Positions 45,319-54,143 of a stretch of DNA of 64,000 nt are shown here, in pieces. Location: contig JAFQRJ010000030.1 of NCBI GenBank assembly GCA_017410145.1, positions 1 through 64,000 of the forward strand, in the 5' to 3' direction. Position 1 is the stretch's first letter; each line of letters begins with the position of its first letter. Source of the stretch: Tyzzerella sp. (GTDB taxonomy: Bacteria > Bacillota > Clostridia > Lachnospirales > Lachnospiraceae). The notes under the pieces are model-generated. The model was given only the letters and a program-made list of their open reading frames with translations, did no database searches and had not been told where the DNA came from. Both the position numbers and the translations under genes were made by a program.

Positions 45319-46568
45319 AGAAGAAACCGGTTACCGGTATGAAGGACATGCTTCCAAAAGAAATGGAAATCCGTGATTATGTAATCCAGATGATTAAAGA
45401 TACCTATAAGACATTTGGTTTTACTTCCATGGAGACACCATGTGTGGAGCATATTGAAAATCTTTGCAGTAAGCAGGGTGGCGACAACGAAAAATTAATC
45501 TTTAAGATTTTAAAACGTGGGGAAAAGCTGAAATTAGAAGAAGCAAAGGAAGAAGCAGACTTGGTAGATGGCGGGTTACGTTATGACTTGACCGTGCCAC
45601 TTGCAAGATATTATGCAAATCATGCGAATGAACTTCCTTCTCCGTTCAAGGCCATGCAGATTGGAAATGTATGGAGAGCAGACCGTCCGCAAAGAGGTCG
45701 TTTCCGTCAATTCGTGCAATGTGACATTGATATTCTTGGTGAAGCAAGTAATCTTGCAGAGATTGAGCTGATTCTGGCAACCACAGCAATGCTTGGGAAA
45801 TTAGGATTCAAGAATTTTACAGTATGCATTAACGACAGGAATTTTTTAAAAGCGATGGCTGCATACAGTGGCTTTTGCGAAGAAGATTACGATGAAGTAT
45901 TTATCATACTTGATAAGATGGATAAGATTGGTGCGGAAGGTGTAGCCAATGAGTTAAATGAGCTCGGTGGCTATACACAGGAAAATGTAGACACATATCT
46001 CGCATTGTTTGATCAGATTAGCGGTGATATTGAAGGAATTCGTTTCTGCAAAGAAAAGTTAGACGGATATTTAAACCCTGCAATCGCAGACGGCATGGAA
46101 ATGATTATTTCCAGTGTGGAAAGCGCAAAAGAAGCCGAGTTTAAAGTAAAATTTGACCCAACATTGGTACGTGGTCAGTCCTACTATACCGGAACGATTT
46201 TTGAAATCCGTATGGATGAGTTTGGTGGTTCGGTTGCAGGTGGTGGACGCTATGACAAGATGATTGGAAAATTTACCGGACAGGACACACCGGCATGTGG
46301 ATTTTCCATCGGATTTGAACGTATCGCAATGCTTCTTTTGGAAAATGGCTATGAGCCGGGAAATAAGAAAGAAAAGAAAGCATATTTAATTGAAAAAAAC
46401 ATGTCTCAAGAAGGCATTTTGAAAGTACTTGCACTAGCAAAGACAGACCGTGAAAATGGAAAACAAGTGCTGATTGTAAACATGAAAAAGAACAAAAAGT
46501 TCCAAAAGGAACAGCTGGTTGAAGAAGGTTATACAGATATCGAAGAAATCTACCAAGATAAGATATAA
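45309..46568 (+). CDS. hisS: Histidine--tRNA ligase
   Basis: A 419-aa class II synthetase. Visible parts are the N-terminal GMKDMLPKEMEIRD, motif 2 (VWRADRPQRGRFRQFVQ) and a histidine-specific loop reading VRGQSYYTGTIFEIR, where many HisRS have GLDYY. Motif 3 is CGFSIGFERI. The C-terminal anticodon-binding segment after motif 3 is short and diverged. It charges tRNA-His. Start overlaps the end of hemZ by 10 nt with SD AAAGGGAG inside hemZ, so expression is coupled. No T-box leader was seen. Confidence 0.92.
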   Translation: MALKKKPVTGMKDMLPKEMEIRDYVIQMIKDTYKTFGFTSMETPCVEHIENLCSKQGGDNEKLIFKILKRGEKLKLEEAKEEADLVDGGLRYDLTVPLARYYANHANELPSPFKAMQIGNVWRADRPQRGRFRQFVQCDIDILGEASNLAEIELILATTAMLGKLGFKNFTVCINDRNFLKAMAAYSGFCEEDYDEVFIILDKMDKIGAEGVANELNELGGYTQENVDTYLALFDQISGDIEGIRFCKEKLDGYLNPAIADGMEMIISSVESAKEAEFKVKFDPTLVRGQSYYTGTIFEIRMDEFGGSVAGGGRYDKMIGKFTGQDTPACGFSIGFERIAMLLLENGYEPGNKKEKKAYLIEKNMSQEGILKVLALAKTDRENGKQVLIVNMKKNKKFQKEQLVEEGYTDIEEIYQDKI

Positions 46569-46604
46569 AGACTTGTAAGAATATTGAAGAAAGAGGAAAG
46601 ATAA

Positions 46605-48407
46605 ATGGCAGAAACAATGAGAGGCTTGAAAAGAAGCCACAGATGTGCAGAATTAAACAAGGCAAACATCGGTGAAACAGTTACTGTTATGGGATGGGTA
46701 CAAAAGAACCGTAACAAAGGTGGTATTGTATTTGTTGATTTACGTGACCGTTCCGGTATTTTGCAACTTATTTTTGAAAATGGCGATGTAAGCGAAGAAG
46801 ATTTTGAAAAAGCAGGAAGACTTCGCAGCGAATTTGTTATTGCAGCCACCGGTGTGGTAGAAGCACGTTCCGGTGCAGTAAATGAAAATCTTGCAACCGG
46901 TGAAATCGAAATTCGTGTAAAAGAACTTCGTATTTTATCAGAAGCGGAGACACCACCGTTCCCAATCGAGGAAAATAGTAAGACAAAAGAAGAGTTAAGA
47001 TTAAAATATCGTTATCTGGACCTTAGAAGACCGGATTTACAAAAGAACTTGATTATGAGAAGTAAGGTGGCAACGCTGACTCGTCAATTCCTTGATGAAG
47101 AAGGTTTCCTTGAAATTGAAACACCAATTTTGGTAGGAAGTACACCGGAAGGGGCAAGAGACTACTTAGTGCCAAGCCGTGTACACCAAGGAAGCTTCTA
47201 TGCGCTCCCGCAATCACCACAGTTGTTTAAACAGCTACTGATGTGTTCCGGTTATGACCGTTACTTCCAGATTGCAAAATGTTTCCGTGATGAAGATTTG
47301 CGTGCAGACCGTCAGCCGGAATTCACACAAATCGACATGGAATTATCCTTTGTAGATGTGGATGACGTTATCGATGTAAACGAAAGATTGATAGCAAGAA
47401 TCTTTAAAGACATTTTAGATGTGGAAGTTCCGCTCCCAATCCAGAGAATGACATGGCAGGAAGCAATGGACCGCTTTGGCTCTGATAAGCCGGATGTTCG
47501 TTTTGGCATGGAATTAGTAGACGTATCGGAAGTTGTAAAGGATTCCGAATTCGTTGTATTCAAAGGTGCATTGGAAAATGGCGGAAGCATACGTGGTATT
47601 AATGCGAAAGGGCAAGGGGAAATGCCACGTAAGAAAATTGATAAATTGGTTGATTTTGCGAAGGATTACGGCGCAAAAGGCCTTGCATACATTGCAATTC
47701 AAAATGATGGCACTATCAAATCTTCTTTTGCTAAATTTATGACAGAGGAAGAAATGACAGCTCTTGTAAAAGCCATGGACGGAGAAAACGGTGACTTGTT
47801 ATTATTTGCCGCTGACAAGAACAAAGTGGTTTGGGACGTTCTTGGTAACCTACGTCTTGAAATTGCACGCCAGTTAGAAATCTTAGATAAGGGTGAATAC
47901 AAGTTCTTATGGGTAACAGAGTTCCCGCTCTTAGAGTGGAATGAAGAGCAAGAACGTTACCAAGCAATGCACCATCCATTTACAATGCCAATGGATGAAG
48001 ATTTGCCGCTTCTTGATACAGACCCAGGAAAAGTTCGTGCGAAGGCTTATGATATTGTACTCAACGGTACCGAGCTTGGTGGCGGTAGTGTGCGTATCTT
48101 TGACAGAGACATTCAAAACAAAATGTTTGAAATGCTAGGATTTACACCGGAGCAGGCACAGACACAGTTCGGTTTCTTATTGAATGCATTCAAATACGGT
48201 GTTCCGCCACACGCAGGGCTTGCTTACGGATTAGATCGTCTCATTATGCTTATGGCAAAAGAAGACAGCATCCGTGATGTAATTGCCTTCCCGAAGGTAA
48301 AAGACGCTTCCTGTCTGATGACAGAGGCACCTACAAGAGTAGAGCAAAAGCAATTGGATGAACTTGCAATCGCACTTGTAGAAGAGGAAAAAGAAATAGA
48401 AGAATAA
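46605..48407 (+). CDS. aspS: Aspartate--tRNA ligase, bacterial type
   Basis: A 600-aa class IIb synthetase. It has an N-terminal OB-fold anticodon domain (GWVQKNRNKGGIVFVDLRDR), class II motifs (QSPQLFKQLLM, FRDEDLRADRQPEF, GLAYGLDRLIML) and the large GAD insertion domain of bacterial enzymes (about residues 280-420). It charges tRNA-Asp. It follows hisS by 36 nt, the common Firmicute pairing, and ends with a strong terminator. Confidence 0.96.
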   Translation: MAETMRGLKRSHRCAELNKANIGETVTVMGWVQKNRNKGGIVFVDLRDRSGILQLIFENGDVSEEDFEKAGRLRSEFVIAATGVVEARSGAVNENLATGEIEIRVKELRILSEAETPPFPIEENSKTKEELRLKYRYLDLRRPDLQKNLIMRSKVATLTRQFLDEEGFLEIETPILVGSTPEGARDYLVPSRVHQGSFYALPQSPQLFKQLLMCSGYDRYFQIAKCFRDEDLRADRQPEFTQIDMELSFVDVDDVIDVNERLIARIFKDILDVEVPLPIQRMTWQEAMDRFGSDKPDVRFGMELVDVSEVVKDSEFVVFKGALENGGSIRGINAKGQGEMPRKKIDKLVDFAKDYGAKGLAYIAIQNDGTIKSSFAKFMTEEEMTALVKAMDGENGDLLLFAADKNKVVWDVLGNLRLEIARQLEILDKGEYKFLWVTEFPLLEWNEEQERYQAMHHPFTMPMDEDLPLLDTDPGKVRAKAYDIVLNGTELGGGSVRIFDRDIQNKMFEMLGFTPEQAQTQFGFLLNAFKYGVPPHAGLAYGLDRLIMLMAKEDSIRDVIAFPKVKDASCLMTEAPTRVEQKQLDELAIALVEEEKEIEE

Positions 48408-48433
48408 GATTATAAGAAAAGGATAAAAGAAAA

Positions 48434-48479
48434 GGGCTATGTGGATACACAAAAATGTGTATTCACATAGCCCGTCTTT
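48434..48479. terminator. Terminator of aspS
   Basis: GGGCTATGTGGATACACA pairs with TGTGTATTCACATAGCCC with one mismatch over a 4-A loop and is followed by GTCTTTG. It lies between convergent genes. Confidence 0.85.
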
Positions 48480-48524
48480 GTTACAGAACCTTTGGCATTT
48501 ATAGAAATTATGCCAGTGCACACC

Positions 48525-49163
48525 TTAAAATCCTAATTCCTCACCAACGAGAATCACTTTAATTCTATCTTTATGTCTGGAATGTCTGGTAATTACAATC
48601 TGTGCACACATACAATCTTGTGAGTGACAATCTCCGCAGTGTCCAAGTGTGGCACAAGGAGTGCGAGTTTCAAGTCTCGCTGCATTTGCAGGTGCTGCGA
48701 AATTACCAATGCGTGCAATTCCGGAATCCACATCTTCAACGACTTTATTCATGCCTGCAATGACAATTACCTTTTCCGGTCCGTAGATAAGGCATGCCAC
48801 ACGATTTCCGTTTCCATCAATGTTTATGAGTTCGCCATCTACAGTAATTGCATTTGAACTCATCAGAAAATAGTCACACTGTAAGGTTTGGAAGTAAATT
48901 TGTTTCTTTTCCTCAGGTGTTTTCGCTAATTCTCTGTCAATAAAAGTCAAATGTTCCGCAGATTTCACAGCATCAAGAAGTCCGACTTCTCTGATTGTCT
49001 CCGTACCGCCTTTTCCAACCGTCCCACCATCTTTCATTAATTCCATGGCAAGGGCTACCGCAGAAGCACTGTCTTCGCAGTAGAAGGCCTCAATGTTACG
49101 TTTCTTGAAATTCTTAATCATGGTATTGCCTAAGGCTTTATATGCATGTTGTTTCGGTGTCAT
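48525..49163 (-). CDS. LUD domain protein (LutC/YkgG-like)
   Basis: A 212-aa protein of the LUD family (PF02589). Seen are GGTVGKGGTETIREVGLL near residue 50, ITVDGELINIDGNGNRVA in the middle and a cysteine-rich stretch (TPCATLGHCGDCHSQDCMC) near residues 165-190. Family members take part in lactate oxidation with LutA and LutB, but stand-alone copies like this one are common in Clostridia and their role is unclear; the cysteines suggest a metal site. The start has GGAGGG 6 nt upstream. It is divergent from nifJ across the 39-bp repeat array. Confidence 0.8.
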   Translation of the reverse strand: MTPKQHAYKALGNTMIKNFKKRNIEAFYCEDSASAVALAMELMKDGGTVGKGGTETIREVGLLDAVKSAEHLTFIDRELAKTPEEKKQIYFQTLQCDYFLMSSNAITVDGELINIDGNGNRVACLIYGPEKVIVIAGMNKVVEDVDSGIARIGNFAAPANAARLETRTPCATLGHCGDCHSQDCMCAQIVITRHSRHKDRIKVILVGEELGF

Positions 49164-49193
49164 ATGTATCCCTCCGTATCTTAAATATGAATT

Positions 49194-49223
49194 ATTATAT
49201 CACAGATATATATGATAAACCAA
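49194..49223 (-). promoter_or_regulatory. Promoter of the LUD gene
   Basis: On the minus strand TTGGTT (49218-49223), 18 bp, then TATAAT (49194-49199), 31 bp before the start codon. Confidence 0.5.
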
Positions 49224-49288
49224 GACGTTACATGCAAAAACTCAATATTCAGAATTCATTGGCTGTAAATTTCTTGTTTTATATTGAT

Positions 49289-49649
49289 TTACGGTGTGTA
49301 TCGTAAATTCAGCTATTTACACCGTAATATTATTTATCTGTTTTTATATATTACGGTTCAAATGGAAGAAGTTTGATTTTGCACCGTATATAATGCCTTC
49401 AATTTAATTCAAATTATGTCCTCTTACGGTGTAATTTTTTAAATTATACAAACACACCGTAGTTCCGCTAAGAGTCTATTTAGAAACTACGGTGTGGAGA
49501 ACAAAATCTTATTTCAGAACCGTAGATGATGTATTTAATAATTTTATTTTACGGTGCGAAGGGGAAAAAATTATTATGACACCGTAGACTACCATATGTG
49601 CCCATTTTTATTACGGTGCAAGACGTAAAAATTTATTAATACACCGTAA
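49289..49649. repeat. Array of six 39-bp inverted-repeat units
   Basis: Units are at 49289-49327, 49351-49389, 49424-49462, 49487-49525, 49549-49587 and 49611-49649, every one 39 bp long. Left arms follow YTACGGTKN and right arms NMACCGTAN; the core TACGGT/ACCGTA is unchanged in all twelve arms. Interiors (21 bp) and gaps (23, 34, 24, 23 and 23 bp) are AT-rich and not conserved. This fills most of the 653-bp gene-free stretch 49164-49816 between the LUD gene and nifJ. It does not look like CRISPR, an insertion sequence or a known riboswitch. Its function is unknown. Confidence 0.92.
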
Positions 49650-49772
49650 AAAAGGATATTCTAAGCCTGGAATTTAATAAACATAATCATTCAAATAAAT
49701 CAACACTAAAATTTGTTAAATGTGGTTACAATTACATTAGAAAAACTTATAGATTTTATGAAGAAAAACATA

Positions 49773-49778
49773 TATAAT
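49773..49778 (+). promoter_or_regulatory. -10 box of nifJ
   Basis: TATAAT at 49773-49778, 39 bp before the nifJ start. No good -35 hexamer lies at 16-19 bp, which suggests an activated promoter. Confidence 0.45.
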
Positions 49779-49816
49779 ATAAGCATGAGAAAAAACATGA
49801 TAAAGGAGATGAATTA

Positions 49817-52800
49817 ATGGCTAGAAAAATGAAAACCATGGATGGAAATCACGCAGCGGCACATGCCTCTTATGCATATACAGATGTTGCAGCGATTTAT
49901 CCAATTACCCCATCCTCTGTTATGGCCGAAGCGACAGATGAATGGGCTACACAAGGAAGAAAAAATATATTTGGACAGGAAGTACAGGTTACAGAGATGC
50001 AATCAGAAGCAGGTGCGGCCGGAACAGTACACGGTTCGTTGGCAGCGGGTGCGTTGACAACAACCTATACAGCATCCCAAGGTTTGCTGCTTATGATACC
50101 AAACTTATATAAAATTGCCGGCGAACAATTACCGGGTGTATTTAATGTGTCAGCACGTGCAATTGCAAGTCATGCGTTATCAATTTTTGGTGACCATTCG
50201 GATATTTATGCCTGTAGACAGACAGGGGCAGCCATGCTTTGCGAGTCCAGTGTTCAGGAAGTTATGGATTTGACACCGGTTGCACATCTTTCTGCAATCA
50301 AAGGAAGACTGCCATTTATCAATTTCTTTGATGGGTTCCGTACATCTCATGAGATACAAAAAATCGAAACATGGGATTATGAAGATTTAAAGGATATGGC
50401 AGATATGGATGCGATCACCGCATTTAGAAAACATGCCCTGAATCCAAATCACCCTTGCGAGAGAGGTTCGGCACAGAATCCGGATATCTTCTTCCAGGCA
50501 AGAGAAGCATGTAATCCATACTATGAGGCTATGCCTGCGATTGTACAGGGGTACATGGATAAGGTAAACGAGAAGATCGGAACAAACTACAAACTATTTA
50601 ATTACTACGGAGCGGAAGATGCAGAGCACGTTATCATTGCAATGGGTTCTGTTTGTGAAACAATTGAGGAAACAATCAACTATTTAATGGCAGAAGGGAA
50701 AAAAGTCGGTGTTGTTAAAGTTCGTTTATACAGACCGTTTTCAGCAGAAGCATTGTTAGAGGCGATTCCGGAAACAGTGAAGCAAATTTCCGTATTAGAC
50801 AGAACGAAAGAACCGGGAGCACTAGGAGAACCATTATATCTGGATGTTGTGACAGCATTAAAAGGAACAAAGTTTGATGCAGTATCGGTATTTGGAGGGC
50901 GCTATGGATTGAGCTCAAAGGATACAACTCCGGCACAGATTGTTGCTGTTTATGAAAATAACAGTAAGCAGAGATTTACTATTGGTATTGTGGATGATGT
51001 GACCAATTTATCGTTAGAAGTTGGAGCACCTTTAGTTACCACACCGGAAGGTACAATCAACTGTAAATTCTGGGGTCTTGGCGCAGACGGAACCGTAGGT
51101 GCCAATAAGAACTCCATCAAGATTATTGGCGATAATACCGATATGTATGCGCAAGCCTACTTTGATTATGATTCAAAGAAATCCGGCGGTGTTACCATGT
51201 CTCATTTGCGTTTTGGTAAGAAGCCAATCAAATCAACCTATTTGATTACAAAGGCTGATTTTGTGGCATGTCACAACCCATCCTATATGAATAAATATAA
51301 CATGGTTCAGGAATTGGTTGACGGCGGAACCTTCCTTTTGAACTGCGCATGGGATATGGAAGGCTTGGAAAAGAATTTGCCGGGACAGGTAAAAGCATTT
51401 ATTGCAAATCATAATATCAAGTTCTATACTATTGACGGTTTCAAGATAGGAAAAGAAATCGGACTAGGTGGACGAATTAACACTATTTTGCAATCTGCAT
51501 TCTTTAAACTTGCAAACATCATTCCAGAAGATGAGGCCATGAAACTGATGAAAAAGGCTGCAAAGGATACCTACGGCAAGAAGGGTGACAAGATTGTTCA
51601 GATGAACTATGATGCCATCGATGCCGGCGCGCAGCAGGTTGTGGAAATTGCTGTGCCGGATTCGTGGAAAACCTGCCGGGATGAAGGATTATTTGCACCT
51701 GTTATTAAAGGCGGAAGAGAAGAAGTTATAGATTTTGTTGAAACTATTCAAAGAAAAGTAAATGCACAGGAAGGAAACAGTTTGCCTGTGTCTGCATTTA
51801 CAAAATATACAGACGGCACAACACCGTCAGGAACAGCTGCTTATGAAAAACGTGGTATTGCAGTAGATATTCCGGTATGGATTCCGGAAAACTGTATCCA
51901 ATGTAACCGTTGCTCTTATGTATGTCCGCATGCGGTTATCCGCCCGATTGCGCTTACTGAGGAAGAAGTGGCGAATGCACCGGAAGGCATGCAGACCGTT
52001 GACATGATGGGAATGCCGGGAATGAAATTTGCTATTACGGTATCCGCATACGACTGTACAGGCTGTGGTTCTTGTGCAAATGTTTGTCCTGGTAAGAAGG
52101 GTGAGAAAGCACTGGAACTTCGCAATATGGCAGAAAATGCAGGAAGACAGGTTTACTTTGATTACGGACGTGCATTGCCGATTAAGAAGGATGTGGTTTC
52201 AAAATTCAAGGAAACGACAGTAAAGGGAAGTCAATTCAAACAACCATTGTTAGAATTCTCAGGAGCTTGTGCAGGTTGTGGAGAGACACCTTATGCAAAA
52301 TTGGTGACACAACTATTTGGTGACAGAATGTATATTGCAAATGCAACCGGATGTTCTTCTATCTGGGGTAACTCATCACCATCCACACCATACACCGTGA
52401 ACGATGAAGGAAGAGGACCGGCTTGGGCAAATTCCTTATTCGAAGACAATGCAGAGTTCGGCTATGGTATGTTGCTTGCACAAAAAGCATTGCGAAACGG
52501 TTTAAAAGCGAAAGTAGAAGAATTGGTAGAAAAAGGTGACAATCCGGATGTGGTGGCAGCAGGAAAAGAGTGGTTAGATACCTTTAGCTGTGGCGCAACA
52601 AATGGTATTGCTACCGATAAATTTGTGGAAGCGTTAGAAGCGTGTGGTTGTGGATGTGGTTTACGAAAAGAGATTTTAGATAATAAAGACTTCCTCGCTA
52701 AGAAATCGCAGTGGATTTTTGGTGGAGATGGCTGGGCATACGACATCGGATTTGGCGGTGTTGACCATGTATTGGCATCCGGACAGGATGTTAACATTCT

Positions 52801-53359
52801 TGTATTTGATACAGAAGTTTATTCTAATACGGGCGGACAATCTTCAAAAGCGACTCCAACCGGCGCAATTGCACAATTTGCAGCGGCAGGTAAGGAAGTC
52901 AAGAAGAAAGACATGGCAAGTATCGCGATGAGTTATGGTTATGTGTACGTGGCTCAAATTTCTATGGGTGCGGACTTTAACCAGACTGTGAAAGCGATTA
53001 CGGAAGCGGAAAGCTACCCTGGTCCATCACTCATTATCGCATATGCACCATGTATCAATCACGGTATTAAGAAAGGTATGAGTAAGGCTCAGACAGAAGA
53101 AGAACTGGCTGTGAAATCAGGTTACTGGCATAACTTCCGTTATAATCCGGCAGCAGAAGGCAACAAGTTTACACTTGATAGTAAAGAACCAACAGAAAAC
53201 TACCGTGAGTTCTTGGACGGTGAAGTGCGTTACAATGCACTGATGCGTGCAAATCCGGAAAGAGCAGAAAAATTATTCTCACAATCCGAGCAATATGCAA
53301 AGGAAAGATATGAATATCTGAAGAAGCTGATTACGCTTTATGGAGAAGAGACCGAATAG
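49817..53359 (+). CDS. nifJ: Pyruvate:ferredoxin (flavodoxin) oxidoreductase
   Basis: A 1180-aa single-chain enzyme that converts pyruvate and CoA to acetyl-CoA and CO2 with reduction of ferredoxin, the central catabolic step of these anaerobes. The N-terminal half holds the pyrimidine-binding and gamma domains (GNHAAAHASYAYTDVAAIYP, ITPSSVMAEATDEW). Two 4Fe-4S motifs follow (CIQCNRCSYVCP and CTGCGSCANVCP), then the TPP domain with CAGCGETPYAKL, NATGCSSIWG and GGDGWAYDIGFGG. Length is typical. The SD is AAGGAGATG. Upstream lies the inverted-repeat array. Confidence 0.97.
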   Translation: MARKMKTMDGNHAAAHASYAYTDVAAIYPITPSSVMAEATDEWATQGRKNIFGQEVQVTEMQSEAGAAGTVHGSLAAGALTTTYTASQGLLLMIPNLYKIAGEQLPGVFNVSARAIASHALSIFGDHSDIYACRQTGAAMLCESSVQEVMDLTPVAHLSAIKGRLPFINFFDGFRTSHEIQKIETWDYEDLKDMADMDAITAFRKHALNPNHPCERGSAQNPDIFFQAREACNPYYEAMPAIVQGYMDKVNEKIGTNYKLFNYYGAEDAEHVIIAMGSVCETIEETINYLMAEGKKVGVVKVRLYRPFSAEALLEAIPETVKQISVLDRTKEPGALGEPLYLDVVTALKGTKFDAVSVFGGRYGLSSKDTTPAQIVAVYENNSKQRFTIGIVDDVTNLSLEVGAPLVTTPEGTINCKFWGLGADGTVGANKNSIKIIGDNTDMYAQAYFDYDSKKSGGVTMSHLRFGKKPIKSTYLITKADFVACHNPSYMNKYNMVQELVDGGTFLLNCAWDMEGLEKNLPGQVKAFIANHNIKFYTIDGFKIGKEIGLGGRINTILQSAFFKLANIIPEDEAMKLMKKAAKDTYGKKGDKIVQMNYDAIDAGAQQVVEIAVPDSWKTCRDEGLFAPVIKGGREEVIDFVETIQRKVNAQEGNSLPVSAFTKYTDGTTPSGTAAYEKRGIAVDIPVWIPENCIQCNRCSYVCPHAVIRPIALTEEEVANAPEGMQTVDMMGMPGMKFAITVSAYDCTGCGSCANVCPGKKGEKALELRNMAENAGRQVYFDYGRALPIKKDVVSKFKETTVKGSQFKQPLLEFSGACAGCGETPYAKLVTQLFGDRMYIANATGCSSIWGNSSPSTPYTVNDEGRGPAWANSLFEDNAEFGYGMLLAQKALRNGLKAKVEELVEKGDNPDVVAAGKEWLDTFSCGATNGIATDKFVEALEACGCGCGLRKEILDNKDFLAKKSQWIFGGDGWAYDIGFGGVDHVLASGQDVNILVFDTEVYSNTGGQSSKATPTGAIAQFAAAGKEVKKKDMASIAMSYGYVYVAQISMGADFNQTVKAITEAESYPGPSLIIAYAPCINHGIKKGMSKAQTEEELAVKSGYWHNFRYNPAAEGNKFTLDSKEPTENYREFLDGEVRYNALMRANPERAEKLFSQSEQYAKERYEYLKKLITLYGEETE

Positions 53360-53379
53360 TTAATGGATGGACTAAAATT

Positions 53380-53856
53380 ATGGATATAAAAGCAAAAAGA
53401 GTACAAGATTCTATGGCAGAAACCGTGCATATTGTGCGACCAAATCACTTAAACGGAGCAAATCGTTTGTTTGGTGGAATTCTTATGCAATGGATTGATG
53501 AGGTTGCAGGTATCGTGGCAAAGCGTCACGCAATGATGAATGTTACAACTGCATCTGTTGACAACTTACGCTTCATGAAGGGTGCATATCAAAACGAGAT
53601 GGTAGTTATCGTAGGCAGACTTACTTATGTAGGGACAACCTCAATGGAAGTGCGTGTGGATACCTATGTAGAAAACAAAGAAGGAGTCAGAAAGGCAATC
53701 AATAGTGCATATTTTGTTATGGTTGCATTGGACGAAAATGATAAACCGGTGCCGGTACCTCAATTAATTATTGAAACAGAAGAACAAAAAGTAGAATGGG
53801 AAAGTGCAAAGAAACGCAGAGAAATTCGAAGCCAAAGGAAAGTAGAAGGGTTTTAA
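53380..53856 (+). CDS. Acyl-CoA thioesterase, hotdog fold
   Basis: A 158-aa protein of the YciA/BFIT group of acyl-CoA hydrolases. The hotdog helix and active-site region read NRLFGGILMQWIDEVAGIVA, followed by TASVDNLRF. It releases free CoA from acyl-CoA in the cytoplasm. The lysine- and arginine-rich tail is common in this subfamily. It starts 21 nt after nifJ and is probably cotranscribed with it. Confidence 0.88.
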   Translation: MDIKAKRVQDSMAETVHIVRPNHLNGANRLFGGILMQWIDEVAGIVAKRHAMMNVTTASVDNLRFMKGAYQNEMVVIVGRLTYVGTTSMEVRVDTYVENKEGVRKAINSAYFVMVALDENDKPVPVPQLIIETEEQKVEWESAKKRREIRSQRKVEGF

Positions 53857-53876
53857 TCCTTCTACTTTCTATTTTT
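53838..53876. terminator. Bidirectional terminator overlapping two stop codons
   Basis: GAAAGTAGAAGG (53838-53849) pairs perfectly with CCTTCTACTTTC (53858-53869) and is followed by TATTTTT. The ends of the thioesterase and of the convergent hypothetical gene lie within it. Confidence 0.85.
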
Positions 53877-54143
53877 GGCCATCATCGAAGAAACCATCTG
53901 TACGGTCTGATCAATCTGCATTTGTTCTTGTGGAGATTTTCCTTCTTTTAGTATGTTTAAAATCAGTGTAATCTCATCGGTAGAAAATCGGATGCCTTTT
54001 CGATTGGCTGATGTAATGAGAGACATTAAGACAGGGGCAAGAGAGTTGCCGCTTTTACCTGCTGTTTGGTGTGCTGCTGTCTTAATCAGCTCCAATTTTA
54101 TCGGGTCCATATCTTTTAGTAGAGGATTGTTCATCCAGTCCAT
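53862..54143 (-). CDS. Conserved hypothetical protein, 93 aa
   Basis: A 93-aa soluble protein starting MDWMNNPLLKDMDPIKLELI and mostly alpha-helical, with HQTAGKSGNSLAPVLMSLIT in the middle and KEGKSPQEQMQIDQTVQMV near the end. No domain is recognised. The ATG at 54143 is preferred to one at 54191 because AGAAGGTGA lies 8 nt before it. The start overlaps the upstream gene by 62 nt in another frame, so the two are surely cotranscribed and probably work together. Confidence 0.7.
   Translation of the reverse strand: MDWMNNPLLKDMDPIKLELIKTAAHQTAGKSGNSLAPVLMSLITSANRKGIRFSTDEITLILNILKEGKSPQEQMQIDQTVQMVSSMMAKNRK

Noticed and set aside
49289-49649. CRISPR array
   Set aside because: Arms are only 9 bp and alternate in orientation; spacers are of two sizes and no cas gene is near.
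49289-49649. Tandem miniature transposons with short terminal repeats
   Set aside because: Constant 39-bp length and near-constant gaps with unrelated interiors do not fit insertion of a copied element, and no target duplications are seen.
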